A stretch of 64,000 nucleotides of DNA from contig CALUCD010000005.1 in NCBI GenBank assembly GCA_943914465.1, positions 124,001 through 188,000 of the forward strand, given 5' to 3'. Of this stretch, positions 33,649-42,974 are shown one piece after another. Each line of letters starts with the position of its first letter. Positions within the stretch are counted from its first letter, which is position 1. The stretch is from an uncultured Corynebacterium sp. Its GTDB lineage: Bacteria; Actinomycetota; Actinomycetes; Mycobacteriales; Mycobacteriaceae. The position numbers and the translations under genes are program-made. A model generated the notes under the pieces. That model did not search any database. It was not told the origin of the DNA and worked only from the letters and a program-made list of their open reading frames with translations.

Positions 33649-34793
33649 CGCAGCCGCTTGAGCAAAGCGGGCAGGTAGCCTGCCACAATCAACACGCAGA
33701 TGAGCCGGATCAGCTGTAGCGTGATCACGGCTGGCCCCGCCCCGCCTTCCGCTGCCAACGCCAGCGCCGTTTCCAACGCGCCTGGGCTGGTGGCCAAATA
33801 TCCCTCAAAGAAGGTCACCCCCAGCCAGTGTGCGACAACCCAGCCCAGTGCTGCACAGGCAGCCATCAGTGCTGCGATGTAGGCGAGCGTCGCCGGCAAT
33901 AGCCGGCTGAACTGCTTCAGCGCGGGCACGGAGAGCCCACCGCCGCACATCCAACCGACCACAACAAACCCCGCAACCGTCAGCGGGCGCGGTGAGACAA
34001 TCGGTATGCTGCTCACCTGCCCGATTACCACGGTCAGCAGCAACGGACCGAACACCGGCGCGTTCGGTAACCGCAGCCACCTGCCCACCGGAACACCCAC
34101 CGCGATCAACGCAGGAACAACCAACCACATCCATGCGCTCGCTGGCTCGGAAGCGGCGTCAGCGGCGTCAGCAGCGACAGCGGCCGGTGCGGCCGCACCC
34201 TCACCCAGGGCAGCCGCGCTACCCGCCTCCGCAGGAGTGCGCAGCAGTGTAGAGGCGAGCGGCAGGGTCATCGAGACGATGAGCAAGCGCAGATATTGGC
34301 TCAGCGCCACATAGCGCATATCTGCACCCACCTCGCTAGCAATTGCGGGCATTAATGACGCACCGCCCGGCAGCAGCGACAAAATTCCTGTCTCACGGCT
34401 GACACCGTGGTGGGACAGCACTATGCCGCCCGCAAACGCCAACGCCACCACCGCAGCTGAGAGAACCAACGCCGGGACGATGAACGGCACGAACTGCGCA
34501 GGTGGCACATCCAGCAGGGGGAGTGCGGCCAGCACGCCGATCGCTCCGCGGGCGAAGTCGAACACGTACTTGTTCAACGACAACTCGTGTCCAGTGGAAA
34601 GCGCGACCACCCCGGAGCCGATAATGCCGCCCAAGATCCACGCGGCTGGCATGTGCAACCACGTCAACACGACCCCGCACAGCACTGAGGCAGGAGCGGC
34701 AATTAGCCAGCGGTGCATGGACGAACGGTGCATGGGGCGCATCGTAGCGCGGCGGGCGGTGATTTTGTGCCCCGCTAGCAGCACCGCGATCAC
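33645..34793 (-). CDS. AbrB-type (ammonia monooxygenase-like) membrane transporter
   Basis: The protein has 382 residues, about ten membrane helices in two repeats (AAWILGGIIGSGVVAL and GFVVVGWMCGGGLSV are matching blocks). LSLLPGGASLMPAIASEVGADMRYVALSQYLRLLIV is diagnostic of this family. Its substrate is unknown. A cytoplasmic loop has an alanine-rich tripeptide run (VAADAADAASEP), encoded by a 9-bp-period array at 34153-34197. The start could also be an ATG 17 or 20 codons further in. Confidence 0.8.
   Translation of the reverse strand: MIAVLLAGHKITARRATMRPMHRSSMHRWLIAAPASVLCGVVLTWLHMPAAWILGGIIGSGVVALSTGHELSLNKYVFDFARGAIGVLAALPLLDVPPAQFVPFIVPALVLSAAVVALAFAGGIVLSHHGVSRETGILSLLPGGASLMPAIASEVGADMRYVALSQYLRLLIVSMTLPLASTLLRTPAEAGSAAALGEGAAAPAAVAADAADAASEPASAWMWLVVPALIAVGVPVGRWLRLPNAPVFGPLLLTVVIGQVSSIPIVSPRPLTVAGFVVVGWMCGGGLSVPALKQFSRLLPATLAYIAALMAACAALGWVVAHWLGVTFFEGYLATSPGALETALALAAEGGAGPAVITLQLIRLICVLIVAGYLPALLKRLR
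34153..34197. repeat. 9-bp-period array inside AbrB-type transporter gene
   Basis: Units GCGGCGTCA, GCGGCGTCA, GCAGCGACA, GCGGCCGGT and GCGGCCGCA run in tandem. They encode the alanine-rich loop of the transporter in frame. Confidence 0.7.
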
Positions 34794-34894
34794 CCAGGGT
34801 TAGGAGCTGGTCCTACTTTGGAGTAAGCCTAGGTGACAGCGAGCCATACGATCGTCGAGGATTTTGTGGGCTGCGGGGTCTTGGGGAGATTTCT

Positions 34895-34990
34895 GTGCGG
34901 GGGCAGGCCTATTCGTCGAAGGCGGACCCGATCGCCAAACTGATGCTGGGGCTTATGGGCAGTGTGGCCGAATTGAACGCTCCATATTAA
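34895..34990 (+). pseudogene. Serine resolvase, upstream fragment
   Basis: Read in frame: VRGQAYSSKADPIAKLMLG, then LMGSVAEL. This is the conserved end of a resolvase/invertase catalytic domain. A missing C in GAATT(C)GAACGCTCC shifts the frame to a stop at 34988-34990; restored, it reads AEFERS. The remainder of the protein (from AEGIARAKARG) reappears at 36428, after an inserted cassette. Confidence 0.65.
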
Positions 34991-35104
34991 GGAGCATAAG
35001 AAAAAAGATTTGCGACCCCCGTGGAACTGCCTACATTGGCATAGAAACACTTTTGACGCGCCATCACGCTGATTGCGTCGTGATTACTCAAAGAAGGTGA
35101 ACTC

Positions 35105-36241
35105 ATGCCGTGTCCAATTATCCTCGCTATTGAGTCTATGACTAGCGGTAACCTGCAAATGGCTGAACACGCTGACGATCTTGGATACCGGCTGCTTATC
35201 CTGGCTGAAGATTGCTCTATTTACTCTGAGTTAGATGAGCTTGATGTCGTGCAATTCGAGACAAGGAACTACACTAGTCTGCGCCACTATGTGAGTGATC
35301 GGCGCGACGAAATTGCAGCAGTCTTCAGCCCCACTGACACATGGGGGATTCATGCCGCAAGGTTACGTGACGAACTCGGCTTCATGAGCCGTTATTCTGC
35401 TGACGAGCTCGCGCGATTTCGAGATAAGCAGTGGGTGCGCCAAAGGCTTTTCCAAACCGTTGAGACCCCAAAAAGTTATCCTCGGATACTCAAACCCCGT
35501 CGCGGGACCGGCTCTAGCGACATTTTGCTTGCTGAATCCGAGCAGCAGTTGGAACAAGCTTTACGCTCTCGGCAACGCGAGGACTACGTGGATGAACCAT
35601 TCTATGAGGGTCCGCTGTATTCTGCGGAACTATACAGCGATGGGTCCGAGATAACATTTTTCGGCGTAACGAACCGCATCCTGACGATGCCACCTATCTT
35701 CCTGGAAAGGGTAAAGACATTCCCTCATGCGCACGGCACGGAGTGGGAAAGATCCGTCCGACAGTGGTCAGAAGATGTCCTATGGTCCATCGGTTACAAT
35801 GCAGGGTTCGCCCATCTGGAGTTTGTGGAAACCGATGATGGTTTCAAACTAGTTGAGTTAAATGCGCGGATGCCCGGAGCTCTGATCACGCCCGCTATCG
35901 ACGAGTGCACTAATTTCAACCCATATTCAATGGTTATAGATGATGCATTAGGGCGCGGAGTCGACTTGCCTACCGAGCGCGAAATCTCAAAAGGGTTTAG
36001 CCACGTTAGCCTGTATGCGGATCAGACAGGGACTCTTAATGCTGTGTCTGGTCTTAACGGGCTCAGTAGATATCCGGGAAATCCAACATGGGTTCCATCA
36101 AAGGAGATCGGCGCGACTATCACTGAGCTCGGCACCTACCGCTCTCGTATTGGAAACCTTTACGCCACTGCCGACACCCCAGAGATTGCCCAGGATCGCG
36201 CAATCGTAGCCTCCCAGATGATAGAGGTGACGGTTCTGTGA
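35105..36241 (+). CDS. ATP-grasp ligase-like protein
   Basis: The protein has 378 residues from ATG 35105 with AAGAAGG upstream. The ATP-grasp core is visible as RILKPRRGTGSSDILLAES (ATP-binding lysine and glycine loop), FYEGPLYSAELYSDG, and the Mg-binding end FKLVELNARMPGALITP. Such enzymes join carboxylates to amines through an acyl-phosphate. The spacing before the lysine is shorter than usual, so the ATP-binding lobe may be reduced. DNA here is more AT-rich than the flanks. The next gene overlaps (GTGA) and encodes a broken MFS protein, suggesting a make-and-export pair for a small peptide-like product. Both lie inside an interrupted resolvase. Confidence 0.75.
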   Translation: MPCPIILAIESMTSGNLQMAEHADDLGYRLLILAEDCSIYSELDELDVVQFETRNYTSLRHYVSDRRDEIAAVFSPTDTWGIHAARLRDELGFMSRYSADELARFRDKQWVRQRLFQTVETPKSYPRILKPRRGTGSSDILLAESEQQLEQALRSRQREDYVDEPFYEGPLYSAELYSDGSEITFFGVTNRILTMPPIFLERVKTFPHAHGTEWERSVRQWSEDVLWSIGYNAGFAHLEFVETDDGFKLVELNARMPGALITPAIDECTNFNPYSMVIDDALGRGVDLPTEREISKGFSHVSLYADQTGTLNAVSGLNGLSRYPGNPTWVPSKEIGATITELGTYRSRIGNLYATADTPEIAQDRAIVASQMIEVTVL

Positions 36242-36427
36242 CACCAGGCACTCAATCTCTTAAGAAAAGTGAAGGCCAAGCTTATTCTAAGACGGATATC
36301 AATCTTATACTTGTCGCTATCGTGATCTCAGGGGTTACGACCTTCATGTTCTATCCCCTGATCACCCTAGAGTTGATGGATCGTGGAGAGACTACAGCGA
36401 CCACAGGATTGATTCTTGGCCTCTTAG
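36238..36427 (+). pseudogene. MFS transporter, N-terminal remnant
   Basis: The GTG at 36238 overlaps the ATP-grasp stop. The first 63 residues include INLILVAIVISGVTTFMFYP (first helix) and GLILGLLA, then the sequence switches abruptly to resolvase-derived AEGIARAKARGV. About five-sixths of the transporter is missing. Confidence 0.65.
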
Positions 36428-36616
36428 CGGCCGAGGGCATCGCCCGCGCCAAAGCGCGCGGGGTATAACAAAGGTCGGGCGAAGGTGCTTACCGAGATCC
36501 AGGTCGTCCAAGCGCGAAAGTGGGTTGCCGATGGTATACCCGAGGCGGAGGTCGTCTGCCGGCTCGGTATCGGGCGCACAAGCTTGTACAAATATCTTGT
36601 GGGGGGTGCTGGGTAG
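36428..36616 (+). pseudogene. Serine resolvase, C-terminal DNA-binding fragment
   Basis: The reading AEGIARAKARGV-(+1 A)-YKGRAKVLTEIQVV...ADGIPEAEVVCRLGIGRTSLYKYL ends at TAG 36614-36616. It is the linker and helix-turn-helix of a Tn3-type resolvase. One extra A in GTATAACAAAGG breaks the frame. It is the partner of the fragment at 34895-34990. Confidence 0.75.
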
Positions 36617-36631
36617 AACACCCATCTGCCC

Positions 36632-36814
36632 TTACTCCTCTTTTTTCCGTATTTCGGCGAGGACATCAGTGATGTAGTTCTCATCGAGGATGTAACCAGC
36701 AGAAGTCTCGTTGAGAATGCGGCCTTCCACTCGAATCCTCCACCAATATCCGACGGTGGCCTGGTTCCATATGAAACCGTATCGTTGCCCCTCTGTAATG
36801 AACGACCCGTCCAA
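36632..36814 (-). CDS. Small hypothetical protein, possibly a fragment
   Basis: Sixty residues from a TTG start (LDGSFITEGQRYGFIW... to AEIRKKEE), rich in Trp and charged residues. A stop lies immediately before the TTG and the upstream frame continues with readable sequence (MALSDEPLEPNLVT), so this may be the tail of a broken gene. No ribosome-binding site and no recognised family. Confidence 0.3.
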   Translation of the reverse strand: MDGSFITEGQRYGFIWNQATVGYWWRIRVEGRILNETSAGYILDENYITDVLAEIRKKEE

Positions 36815-36839
36815 TTACGTGACTAGGTTCGGTTCAAGT

Positions 36840-37170
36840 GGTTCATCGCTGAGGGCCATGTACGACAGTTCGGCGGGATGCGGTTGAACATGCTGGGCAG
36901 CCCAGTACAGAAGATCCTGGAAACGTTGCCCCTCGATGCCCACCTGCTGCGAAGGTCAGATCGCACTGGGCCTCACGTCCCAGGGCGTAAACAAGGGTAT
37001 CGGCCGCGTCGATGGGCAGATGCGGGCGATGTGTTTGCGGAACCACGAATCTGAACCCGTCCACCCCACCGGTTGCGCAAGCACTTTAGCGTTGAGCTGC
37101 GGCGTTTCCGTTACCAATTCCCGAGCGCGTGGCTCGAACGGATCCCAACTGGTTGCTTTAGTCTCACGCG
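36840..37170 (-). pseudogene. IS21-type istA internal fragment
   Basis: The minus strand reads ARELVTETPQLNAKVLAQPV, then GWTGSDSWFRKHIARICP, and in another frame REAQCDLTF. These are the segments of an IstA transposase just before the first catalytic Asp (…WFR..VA.IRP…, PGE.AQCDL.F). Frameshifts and missing ends show a relic. It differs from the istA at 7321, so a second IS21-type element once inserted here. Confidence 0.55.
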
Positions 37171-37198
37171 GTATATAACTCGGCGGCGAATCTGAAGC

Positions 37199-37408
37199 TC
37201 AGGCCCCGCTGCCGCGTTGGGCTAACTCGCTGTTCCGAAGCATTTGCTTTACTGCCACCACAAGAGCAGATACGTAACTCAAGGCAGCGATTGCCCACCC
37301 ACACACTCCAGACCACTCCCAGGAAGAAGCCATCTGCGGCAAAAGCACACCTACAGTACCTACTGCCAGTAGGAGCTGGATGACACTGCGCCCTGTTTCC
37401 TTAGCCAT
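37199..37408 (-). CDS. Small two-helix membrane protein
   Basis: Sixty-nine residues from ATG 37406-37408 with AGGGGG eight bases upstream; a longer frame to 37471 lacks such a site. Two hydrophobic helices (VIQLLLAVGTVGVLLPQ and GWAIAALSYVSALVVAV) flank a short loop with two Trp residues. No family recognised. It lies among mobile-element relics. Confidence 0.5.
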   Translation of the reverse strand: MAKETGRSVIQLLLAVGTVGVLLPQMASSWEWSGVCGWAIAALSYVSALVVAVKQMLRNSELAQRGSGA

Positions 37409-37738
37409 GAGACAACCCCCTGAGAGAAAAATCCATAATGAGAGTTCCTGAAGTATGTTTGCCGGGGACACGCGCGGCGAGTCCGACTTCGTAATAAACC
37501 GTTGGTCTAGCCGGTACTGGACAGCACCATCTCAGGCTTTAATCGTACTGCCCCTCAAATTGCGGCTGCGTTAAGAAGTCGTACTTCATTTGGAAAAATT
37601 GGTCGGCTACACCACCACCCGGGGCTTGACCACAAAACACGTTGGAGCCCGGTAAGTCATTGGCATCCGCTCGTGCCGAATTGCTCACAACCTGGCTCAA
37701 GGATGGTCGTAGCGCGGGGCCGGGGTAGTCTGCAAAGC
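37409..37738. other. Gene-free stretch
   Basis: About 330 bp between the divergent small membrane protein and TSUP genes. I see no RNA gene, repeat or hairpin of note. The promoters of both genes should lie here. Confidence 0.4.
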
Positions 37739-38497
37739 ATGAGCGCCACCTCGTTAGTCCTGGTCACAGTTGCTGCGGCGGTTGCGGGCTGGGTTGACGC
37801 CGTCATCGGTGGGGGAGGGTTAGTGCTCATTCCTGTGCTCATGTCAGCCACCGGGATGCCTGCTGCCGCGGTGTTAGCCACGAACAAGGTTGCGGCGGTC
37901 ACTGGCACTGCATCAGCCGCCATGACGCTTGCCCGCAAAGTCGGCATCCCTCGCACAACCTGGGTGTTCGCGGCTGCTGCGGGGGCTGCCTCCGCGGGAG
38001 GCGCCACGGCGGTCGCGCTGATCAGTGATGCGGTGGTGCGCCCCGCGATCATCATCCTGCTGCTAGCCGTTGGCGCATTTGTGACCCTGCGGCCCCAGTT
38101 TGGGATGGGGGATGGGCAACGGGTGGTGACGGGGCGTCGACAAGCAATTGCTCTTTGCGCAGCCGCCGTGATCGGTTTCTACGACGGCATCTTCGGACCC
38201 GGCACCGGCATGTTCCTCATCATGGCCTTCACCGCAATCTTCGCGCAGACGTTTTTGCACTCCGCGGCCATGGCGAAAGTAGTTAACACCGCCACCAACC
38301 TCGGCGCATTGACTGTATTCATCGCTGGCGGATATGTGCACTGGCCACTCGCGCTCACCCTCGCCGTGGCCAACGTGATTGGCGCGCAACTCGGGGCACG
38401 CACCGTGCTCGGGGGCGGCTCACGGCTGGTGCGCACCGCGCTACTCGCACTGGTTGTGGTGCTGAGCATTCGATTGCTTATCGACGAACTGGGCTAG
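37739..38497 (+). CDS. TSUP/TauE-SafE family permease
   Basis: The protein has 252 residues from ATG 37739 and about eight helices. The two family repeats begin AAVAGWVDAVIGGGGLVLIP and GFYDGIFGPGTGMFLIMAF. TSUP proteins move sulfur-containing or carboxylate anions; the substrate here cannot be told. It overlaps the convergent antiporter gene by four bases. Confidence 0.88.
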   Translation: MSATSLVLVTVAAAVAGWVDAVIGGGGLVLIPVLMSATGMPAAAVLATNKVAAVTGTASAAMTLARKVGIPRTTWVFAAAAGAASAGGATAVALISDAVVRPAIIILLLAVGAFVTLRPQFGMGDGQRVVTGRRQAIALCAAAVIGFYDGIFGPGTGMFLIMAFTAIFAQTFLHSAAMAKVVNTATNLGALTVFIAGGYVHWPLALTLAVANVIGAQLGARTVLGGGSRLVRTALLALVVVLSIRLLIDELG

Positions 38498-40011
38498 CCC
38501 AACACCAGCCTCCCGGTCACCAGGCCGTAGATGGCAACCGTGGCAGCCGCCAGGACGAGGGCAACCACGCACCACTCGAAGGTGTTGAACAGGCGCTCGC
38601 CGCGGTGGCGCTTCGTCCATACGTACGGGATCAGCCCAGGAACGACAGCCAGCGCACCGAAGAGGACATAGACCGGGTCGGCGGCATAAATCAGCCACAG
38701 GGAGTACACGAACGCGACGATGCCAACAGTCAGGTGGGCGCGAGTGTTACCGGGCGTGGCGCCTGGCTCCCGGCGGGTGCACAAAATAACCAGGTACAGC
38801 GCGGAGAAGATGTAGGGCAGCAGGTACATGACGGTGGCCAGCTGCACCATGGCGTTATAGGACGTCTCGTTGGCGAAGAATACGACAACGAACAGTTGGA
38901 TGACGGCGGTGGACACCAGCTGTGCAGCAAACGGTGCGCCCGCAGCATTGACCGCGCCGAGGCGGGTGGGCAACAAACCGTCGCGGGCCATGAGCACGAT
39001 CGGCTCAGCGCACAGCATCTGCCAGGACACGTAGGCCCCAAGCACCGACAGACACAGCCCGCACGAGATCAACGCCCCGCCCCACGGGCCGACTACCGCC
39101 TCCAGCACCGCGGCCATCGAGTTGTCTGGCAATGCGGCGAGTTGCTCCTGGGTGAGCACGCCGTAAGACAAGGTCGATACGGCCACGAGCAGCGCCAAGA
39201 TGGACAAAAACCCGATGATGGTGGCGCGGCCGACATCCCGGCGCGTTTTGGACTGCTTGGAATACACCGAAGCGCCCTCAATACCGATGAACACCCACAC
39301 GGTGTAGAGCATGATGCCTTGCAGCTGCTCGGAGAAGGTGAATCTGGAGCTGTGGCCCCAGAAATCGGCGGTGAACGTCTCCCAGGAGAAGCCGAGAAAC
39401 GCAACGAGCACAATGAAGCAGATGATCGGCACGATTTTCGCGACTGTGACAATCACGTTCATCAACGCGGCTTGCTTCACTCCTCGAGTCAGCGCGGCGA
39501 AAATGAGCCAGGTCAGTGCCGATACAGCGCCAGCGAGCACCCACTGGTTGTCAAACACCGGCAGGTAGTAGCCGAGTGTGCCGAAGAGCAACGTTGCGTA
39601 GCCGACCTGCGCCATCACCGAACCCAGCCAGTAGCCCAACCCCGCGGTGAACCCGATGAAATCCCCCAGGCCTGCCCGCACGTAGGAGTACACGCCCGAA
39701 TCCAGCTCAGGTTTGCGCTGGGCAAGAATTTGGAACACAAATGCGATGGCCAGCATGCCCACCCCGGCGATGACCCAGCCCGTGAGCATCGCTCCTGGAC
39801 CTGCCACCGAGCCGATATTTTGCGGCAGGGCGAAAATACCGGAACCCAGTGTCGAGCCGATGATGAGGGAAACCAGCGTTGCTAAGGTCACCGTGTGCGC
39901 TGCTGGCTGCCCGGCTGAGTTGCGAGCCGTGCTGCCAGCGGTGCCAGCGCTGCCAGCATTACCGGCACTGCCAGCGCCCGCCGTTGTTGCCGCGTGATCC
40001 GCAGTGGTCAT
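38494..40011 (-). CDS. Basic amino acid/polyamine antiporter, APC family
   Basis: The protein has 505 residues and about 12-13 membrane helices. The first helix carries the APC substrate motif IIGSTLGSGIFALPQN, and LDSGVYSYVRAGLGDFIGFTAG and VFIGIEGASVYSKQSKTRRDVGRAT are typical of arginine/ornithine-type antiporters. The N-terminal 40 residues are a cytoplasmic (AGS/AGN/AGT) tripeptide run coded by a 9-bp-period array. No arginine deiminase genes are adjacent, so the substrate is open. Confidence 0.87.
   Translation of the reverse strand: MTTADHAATTAGAGSAGNAGSAGTAGSTARNSAGQPAAHTVTLATLVSLIIGSTLGSGIFALPQNIGSVAGPGAMLTGWVIAGVGMLAIAFVFQILAQRKPELDSGVYSYVRAGLGDFIGFTAGLGYWLGSVMAQVGYATLLFGTLGYYLPVFDNQWVLAGAVSALTWLIFAALTRGVKQAALMNVIVTVAKIVPIICFIVLVAFLGFSWETFTADFWGHSSRFTFSEQLQGIMLYTVWVFIGIEGASVYSKQSKTRRDVGRATIIGFLSILALLVAVSTLSYGVLTQEQLAALPDNSMAAVLEAVVGPWGGALISCGLCLSVLGAYVSWQMLCAEPIVLMARDGLLPTRLGAVNAAGAPFAAQLVSTAVIQLFVVVFFANETSYNAMVQLATVMYLLPYIFSALYLVILCTRREPGATPGNTRAHLTVGIVAFVYSLWLIYAADPVYVLFGALAVVPGLIPYVWTKRHRGERLFNTFEWCVVALVLAAATVAIYGLVTGRLVLG
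39928..39981. repeat. 9-bp-period array inside APC antiporter gene
   Basis: Six units of the type GCGGTGCCA/GCGCTGCCA/GCATTACCG/GCACTGCCA lie in tandem. They encode the N-terminal Ala-Gly-x repeats. Confidence 0.75.
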
Positions 40012-40063
40012 GTTGGGTAAATGTACTGGCTCACCATGCGCGCCTGATCACCGGCATCACCGG

Positions 40064-42361
40064 CTACCCGCGGCGCTTTGTTTTCGCCGTCGCCACCGCA
40101 GTCAGCGGATCCTCCGGCCACGGGTGTTTGGGGTAGCGCCCGCGCATCTCTTTGCGTACCTGCTGGTACGGCCCGGCCCAGAAACTGGCCAAATCATCCG
40201 TCACCGCCAGCTCACGCCCCGCCGGTGACAGCAGGTGAAACACGACGTTTTGGCCGGCGAACTGAGGTGAGGCAAGAAGCCCGAAGCATTCCTGCAGTTT
40301 CACGCGCACCACCGGTTTGCCGGTTGCGTACTCCACCCGCGGGTGCGAGCCACTGGGCACGGCCAACCGTTCGGGCGCGAGCTCATCAAGGCGTGCAGCC
40401 TCCTGCCAGGGCAGTTGGCGCAGCATGGCGGCGCGCATGTTCAACGCTTTAATGTTTGCCCCACGCGCCAGCTCTTCACGCTCCGGCGTGTAATCACCTA
40501 CAGCCACGTCAGGCCACGGCGCGCCCAGCACCTGGTGGAGGAAGTCGAGGCGGGCTTTGAGCTCGTGGGCGTCGCCGTCAAGCGGCAGATCTGCGAACGT
40601 GAGATGTTGCAGCGCCTCCCGCGCTTGTTCGGGCGTGAGTGTGATTGGGGTTGAGGTCAGCTCGATCGCCCCGACTGTTGTCACCTTGCGGCCGCGCACA
40701 GCGCCGTTGCTTATCGACGCCCTCACCACCTCCTCTACCCGCCCCTCCGGACACCCCGTGGCCGCTGCGGCCCGGATGATTGCCCGGGTGCCGGTGCTCG
40801 TGCCGGGTTTGGAGCCGGTGCGTTGCAGTTGTGCGGCGGCAACCCATTCCGGTGCGCCCATGTCCACCCCCAGGCGAGCTCGGGTCCCACTGGCCAGCAG
40901 ATATTCAGTGCTCGCGCCATCGCCGATGCGTTTGCCCACCCACTGCGGAAACGCGGTAGCGATGACCTCACCTGGTGGCACCGGCGGGCCCGGGGGAGCC
41001 AGACGCGCCAGGCGCTCAACTTGATGCTTCGGCGGGGAAGCACTGCTCAGATCCCCGCTGATGCCGTCGGCGATCGCGGCGACTGTAGGTGCGGCACCCG
41101 CCCCTAACGTCACCAGCGCAGCGCCAAGGCGGGGGTCAACCGGCATGCGTGCCAGCTGGCGGCCAAAGTCAGTGATGTCACCGGACGCGCTCACCGCTCC
41201 GATGGCCTGCAGCGCTTCGGTTGCCTGCGCCGCAGCGGCAGCCGACGGGGGATCAACAAGCGGCAGGTCGGGTGAGCCCCAAGCGTGCATCGCCAACAGC
41301 GCCCCGGTGAGATCACTCGTAGCAATCTCAGGTGCCGCATCAGCTTTGAAGTGCGCGAACTCTGCCTCCGAATACGCCCGGATAACGGTGCCTGGTCCAA
41401 GGCGACCTGCCCGCCCGGCGCGCTGGTTCGCGCTGGATTTTGACGCAGAAACGGTAATCAGCCCCGTCATTCCGCGCCCGTCGCGCCGCGGTTCACGCGA
41501 CAGGCCAGCATCCACCACCCGGCGCACCCCCGGCACCGTCAACGACGATTCCGCAATCCCCGTGGCCACCACTACCGGAGCATCGCCGTACAGGGCGCGG
41601 TCTTGGTCGCTGGAGGTGAGGCGGCCGTGGAGGGGGGCTGCGTCGTCAAGCAAAAAACTGCGCACGAGGTTGACCTCTCGCACACCAGGCACGAACACCA
41701 ATGTGCGCTCGTTTGGTGTGTTGTGGTTGCGCGCGAGTGCGGCCACGTGCTGGTAAAACTCACGCGTACCCTCCAACCGGCCAGGGTGCGGCGCGTACGT
41801 GATCTCCAGGGGGTGCGTGAGCGCTTCAGTGGTAAGCACCCGCGCACCCATGTGGTTGGCAAAACGCGCAGCGTCAAGGGTGGCCGACATCGCGCAGAGG
41901 TAGAAATCATCCCGCAGCAGCGCAACCTCCATGCACATAGCCAGCACCAGGTCCGTATCCAGCTGGCGTTCATGCACCTCATCAATGACCACCGCGCCGA
42001 CGCCCTCCAAATCAGGGTCTTTGAGCAGGCGGTTGAGCAGCACGCCGGGGGTGACAAACTCCACCAACGAGCCTGCCTGGTGCTCACCGCGGATGGAAAA
42101 ACCGACAGCGTCTGCGGGCAGCGATGAATCAGGAAGTGCAAGTTCACGTAGGCGGCGAGCAGCTGCGCGAACCGCCACACGCCGCGGGGCCGTCACCACC
42201 GTTTTGCCCGCCGCGTGCGTGAGGTTCGCAATCGCGGGCGGAACAAGCGTGGTCTTGCCGGTACCAGGCGGGGCCTCCACCACCAACGGCCCAGCCATCG
42301 GCAACCGGTCAATCACATCCGCCACAGGCAATCCGCGGCCGATTCGTTCCAGGTTAAACAT
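40064..42361 (-). CDS. hrpB: ATP-dependent RNA helicase HrpB
   Basis: The protein has 765 residues from ATG 42359-42361; the longer frame upstream overlaps the thpR gene and looks non-coding. Helicase motifs are EAPPGTGKTTLVP (I), VIDEVHER (II, DEVH), SATLD (III), VATGIAESSLTVPGV (V) and NQRAGRAGRLGPG (VI), followed by a winged-helix/HrpB C-terminal region. HrpB is a DExH protein; its bacterial role is unclear. It is divergent from thpR with only 25 bp between starts, so the promoters overlap. Confidence 0.92.
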   Translation of the reverse strand: MFNLERIGRGLPVADVIDRLPMAGPLVVEAPPGTGKTTLVPPAIANLTHAAGKTVVTAPRRVAVRAAARRLRELALPDSSLPADAVGFSIRGEHQAGSLVEFVTPGVLLNRLLKDPDLEGVGAVVIDEVHERQLDTDLVLAMCMEVALLRDDFYLCAMSATLDAARFANHMGARVLTTEALTHPLEITYAPHPGRLEGTREFYQHVAALARNHNTPNERTLVFVPGVREVNLVRSFLLDDAAPLHGRLTSSDQDRALYGDAPVVVATGIAESSLTVPGVRRVVDAGLSREPRRDGRGMTGLITVSASKSSANQRAGRAGRLGPGTVIRAYSEAEFAHFKADAAPEIATSDLTGALLAMHAWGSPDLPLVDPPSAAAAAQATEALQAIGAVSASGDITDFGRQLARMPVDPRLGAALVTLGAGAAPTVAAIADGISGDLSSASPPKHQVERLARLAPPGPPVPPGEVIATAFPQWVGKRIGDGASTEYLLASGTRARLGVDMGAPEWVAAAQLQRTGSKPGTSTGTRAIIRAAAATGCPEGRVEEVVRASISNGAVRGRKVTTVGAIELTSTPITLTPEQAREALQHLTFADLPLDGDAHELKARLDFLHQVLGAPWPDVAVGDYTPEREELARGANIKALNMRAAMLRQLPWQEAARLDELAPERLAVPSGSHPRVEYATGKPVVRVKLQECFGLLASPQFAGQNVVFHLLSPAGRELAVTDDLASFWAGPYQQVRKEMRGRYPKHPWPEDPLTAVATAKTKRRG

Positions 42362-42386
42362 CGCCGCCCAGGGTACCTTTAGGGGC

Positions 42387-42953
42387 ATGAGACGCCTGTT
42401 CGCCGCAATCGTCCCACCGCAAGAAGCCCGCGAACACCTGGTCACCGCGCTGCGGCCAATTCGCGACAGCTTCGGCACCGAATCGCGCTGGAGCGACCCA
42501 GACAACTGGCACATCACATTAGCGTTCTACGGCGCACAGCCAAACGACGCCGCCGGAGTCACCGACACCCTCGCCGCCGCCACCGCCTGGGCGCCAGCAC
42601 TTGAACTGCAACTGCGCGGAGCAGGCTGCTTCGACCGGCGCACCCTATGGATCGGCGTCGGCGGTGATAAAGCCGGGTTGAAAACACTCATGGCGGACTC
42701 GCTGCTCGACCCCGAACTTCGCCACCGCCAGCGCGCCCACCTCACCGTCGCTCGCACCGGAACACGCACCCGGGACCTTTGGCTTCTCGACGACCACGCC
42801 CACGCCCTCTCCGTCTACTCCGGCCCACGATTCGTCGCCGATGAAGTGCACCTGATGGAATCCCACCTGGGCAAGGGCCGCAGCGGCGGACCGAAATACG
42901 AGGTGGTGGACACCTTTTATCTGCGCGGGCCGGCGCGCAGACAGGCGAGCTGA
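42387..42953 (+). CDS. thpR: RNA 2',3'-cyclic phosphodiesterase ThpR
   Basis: The protein has 188 residues from ATG 42387 with AGGGG three bases upstream. It belongs to the 2H phosphoesterase family, with the two catalytic HxT motifs at His42-Ile-Thr44 (WHITLAF) and His118-Leu-Thr120 (AHLTVAR), and the family start RLFAAIVPP. Homologues open 2',3'-cyclic phosphates and were earlier called 2'-5' RNA ligase. It is divergent from hrpB, another RNA-related gene. Confidence 0.92.
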   Translation: MRRLFAAIVPPQEAREHLVTALRPIRDSFGTESRWSDPDNWHITLAFYGAQPNDAAGVTDTLAAATAWAPALELQLRGAGCFDRRTLWIGVGGDKAGLKTLMADSLLDPELRHRQRAHLTVARTGTRTRDLWLLDDHAHALSVYSGPRFVADEVHLMESHLGKGRSGGPKYEVVDTFYLRGPARRQAS

Positions 42954-42974
42954 GGCAGTTCGGCTGCGTAGAGG

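Noticed and set aside
38605..39885. 426-codon plus-strand frame opposite the APC antiporter
   Set aside because: Its product is a His/Arg/Gln-rich, low-complexity shadow of the antiporter gene.
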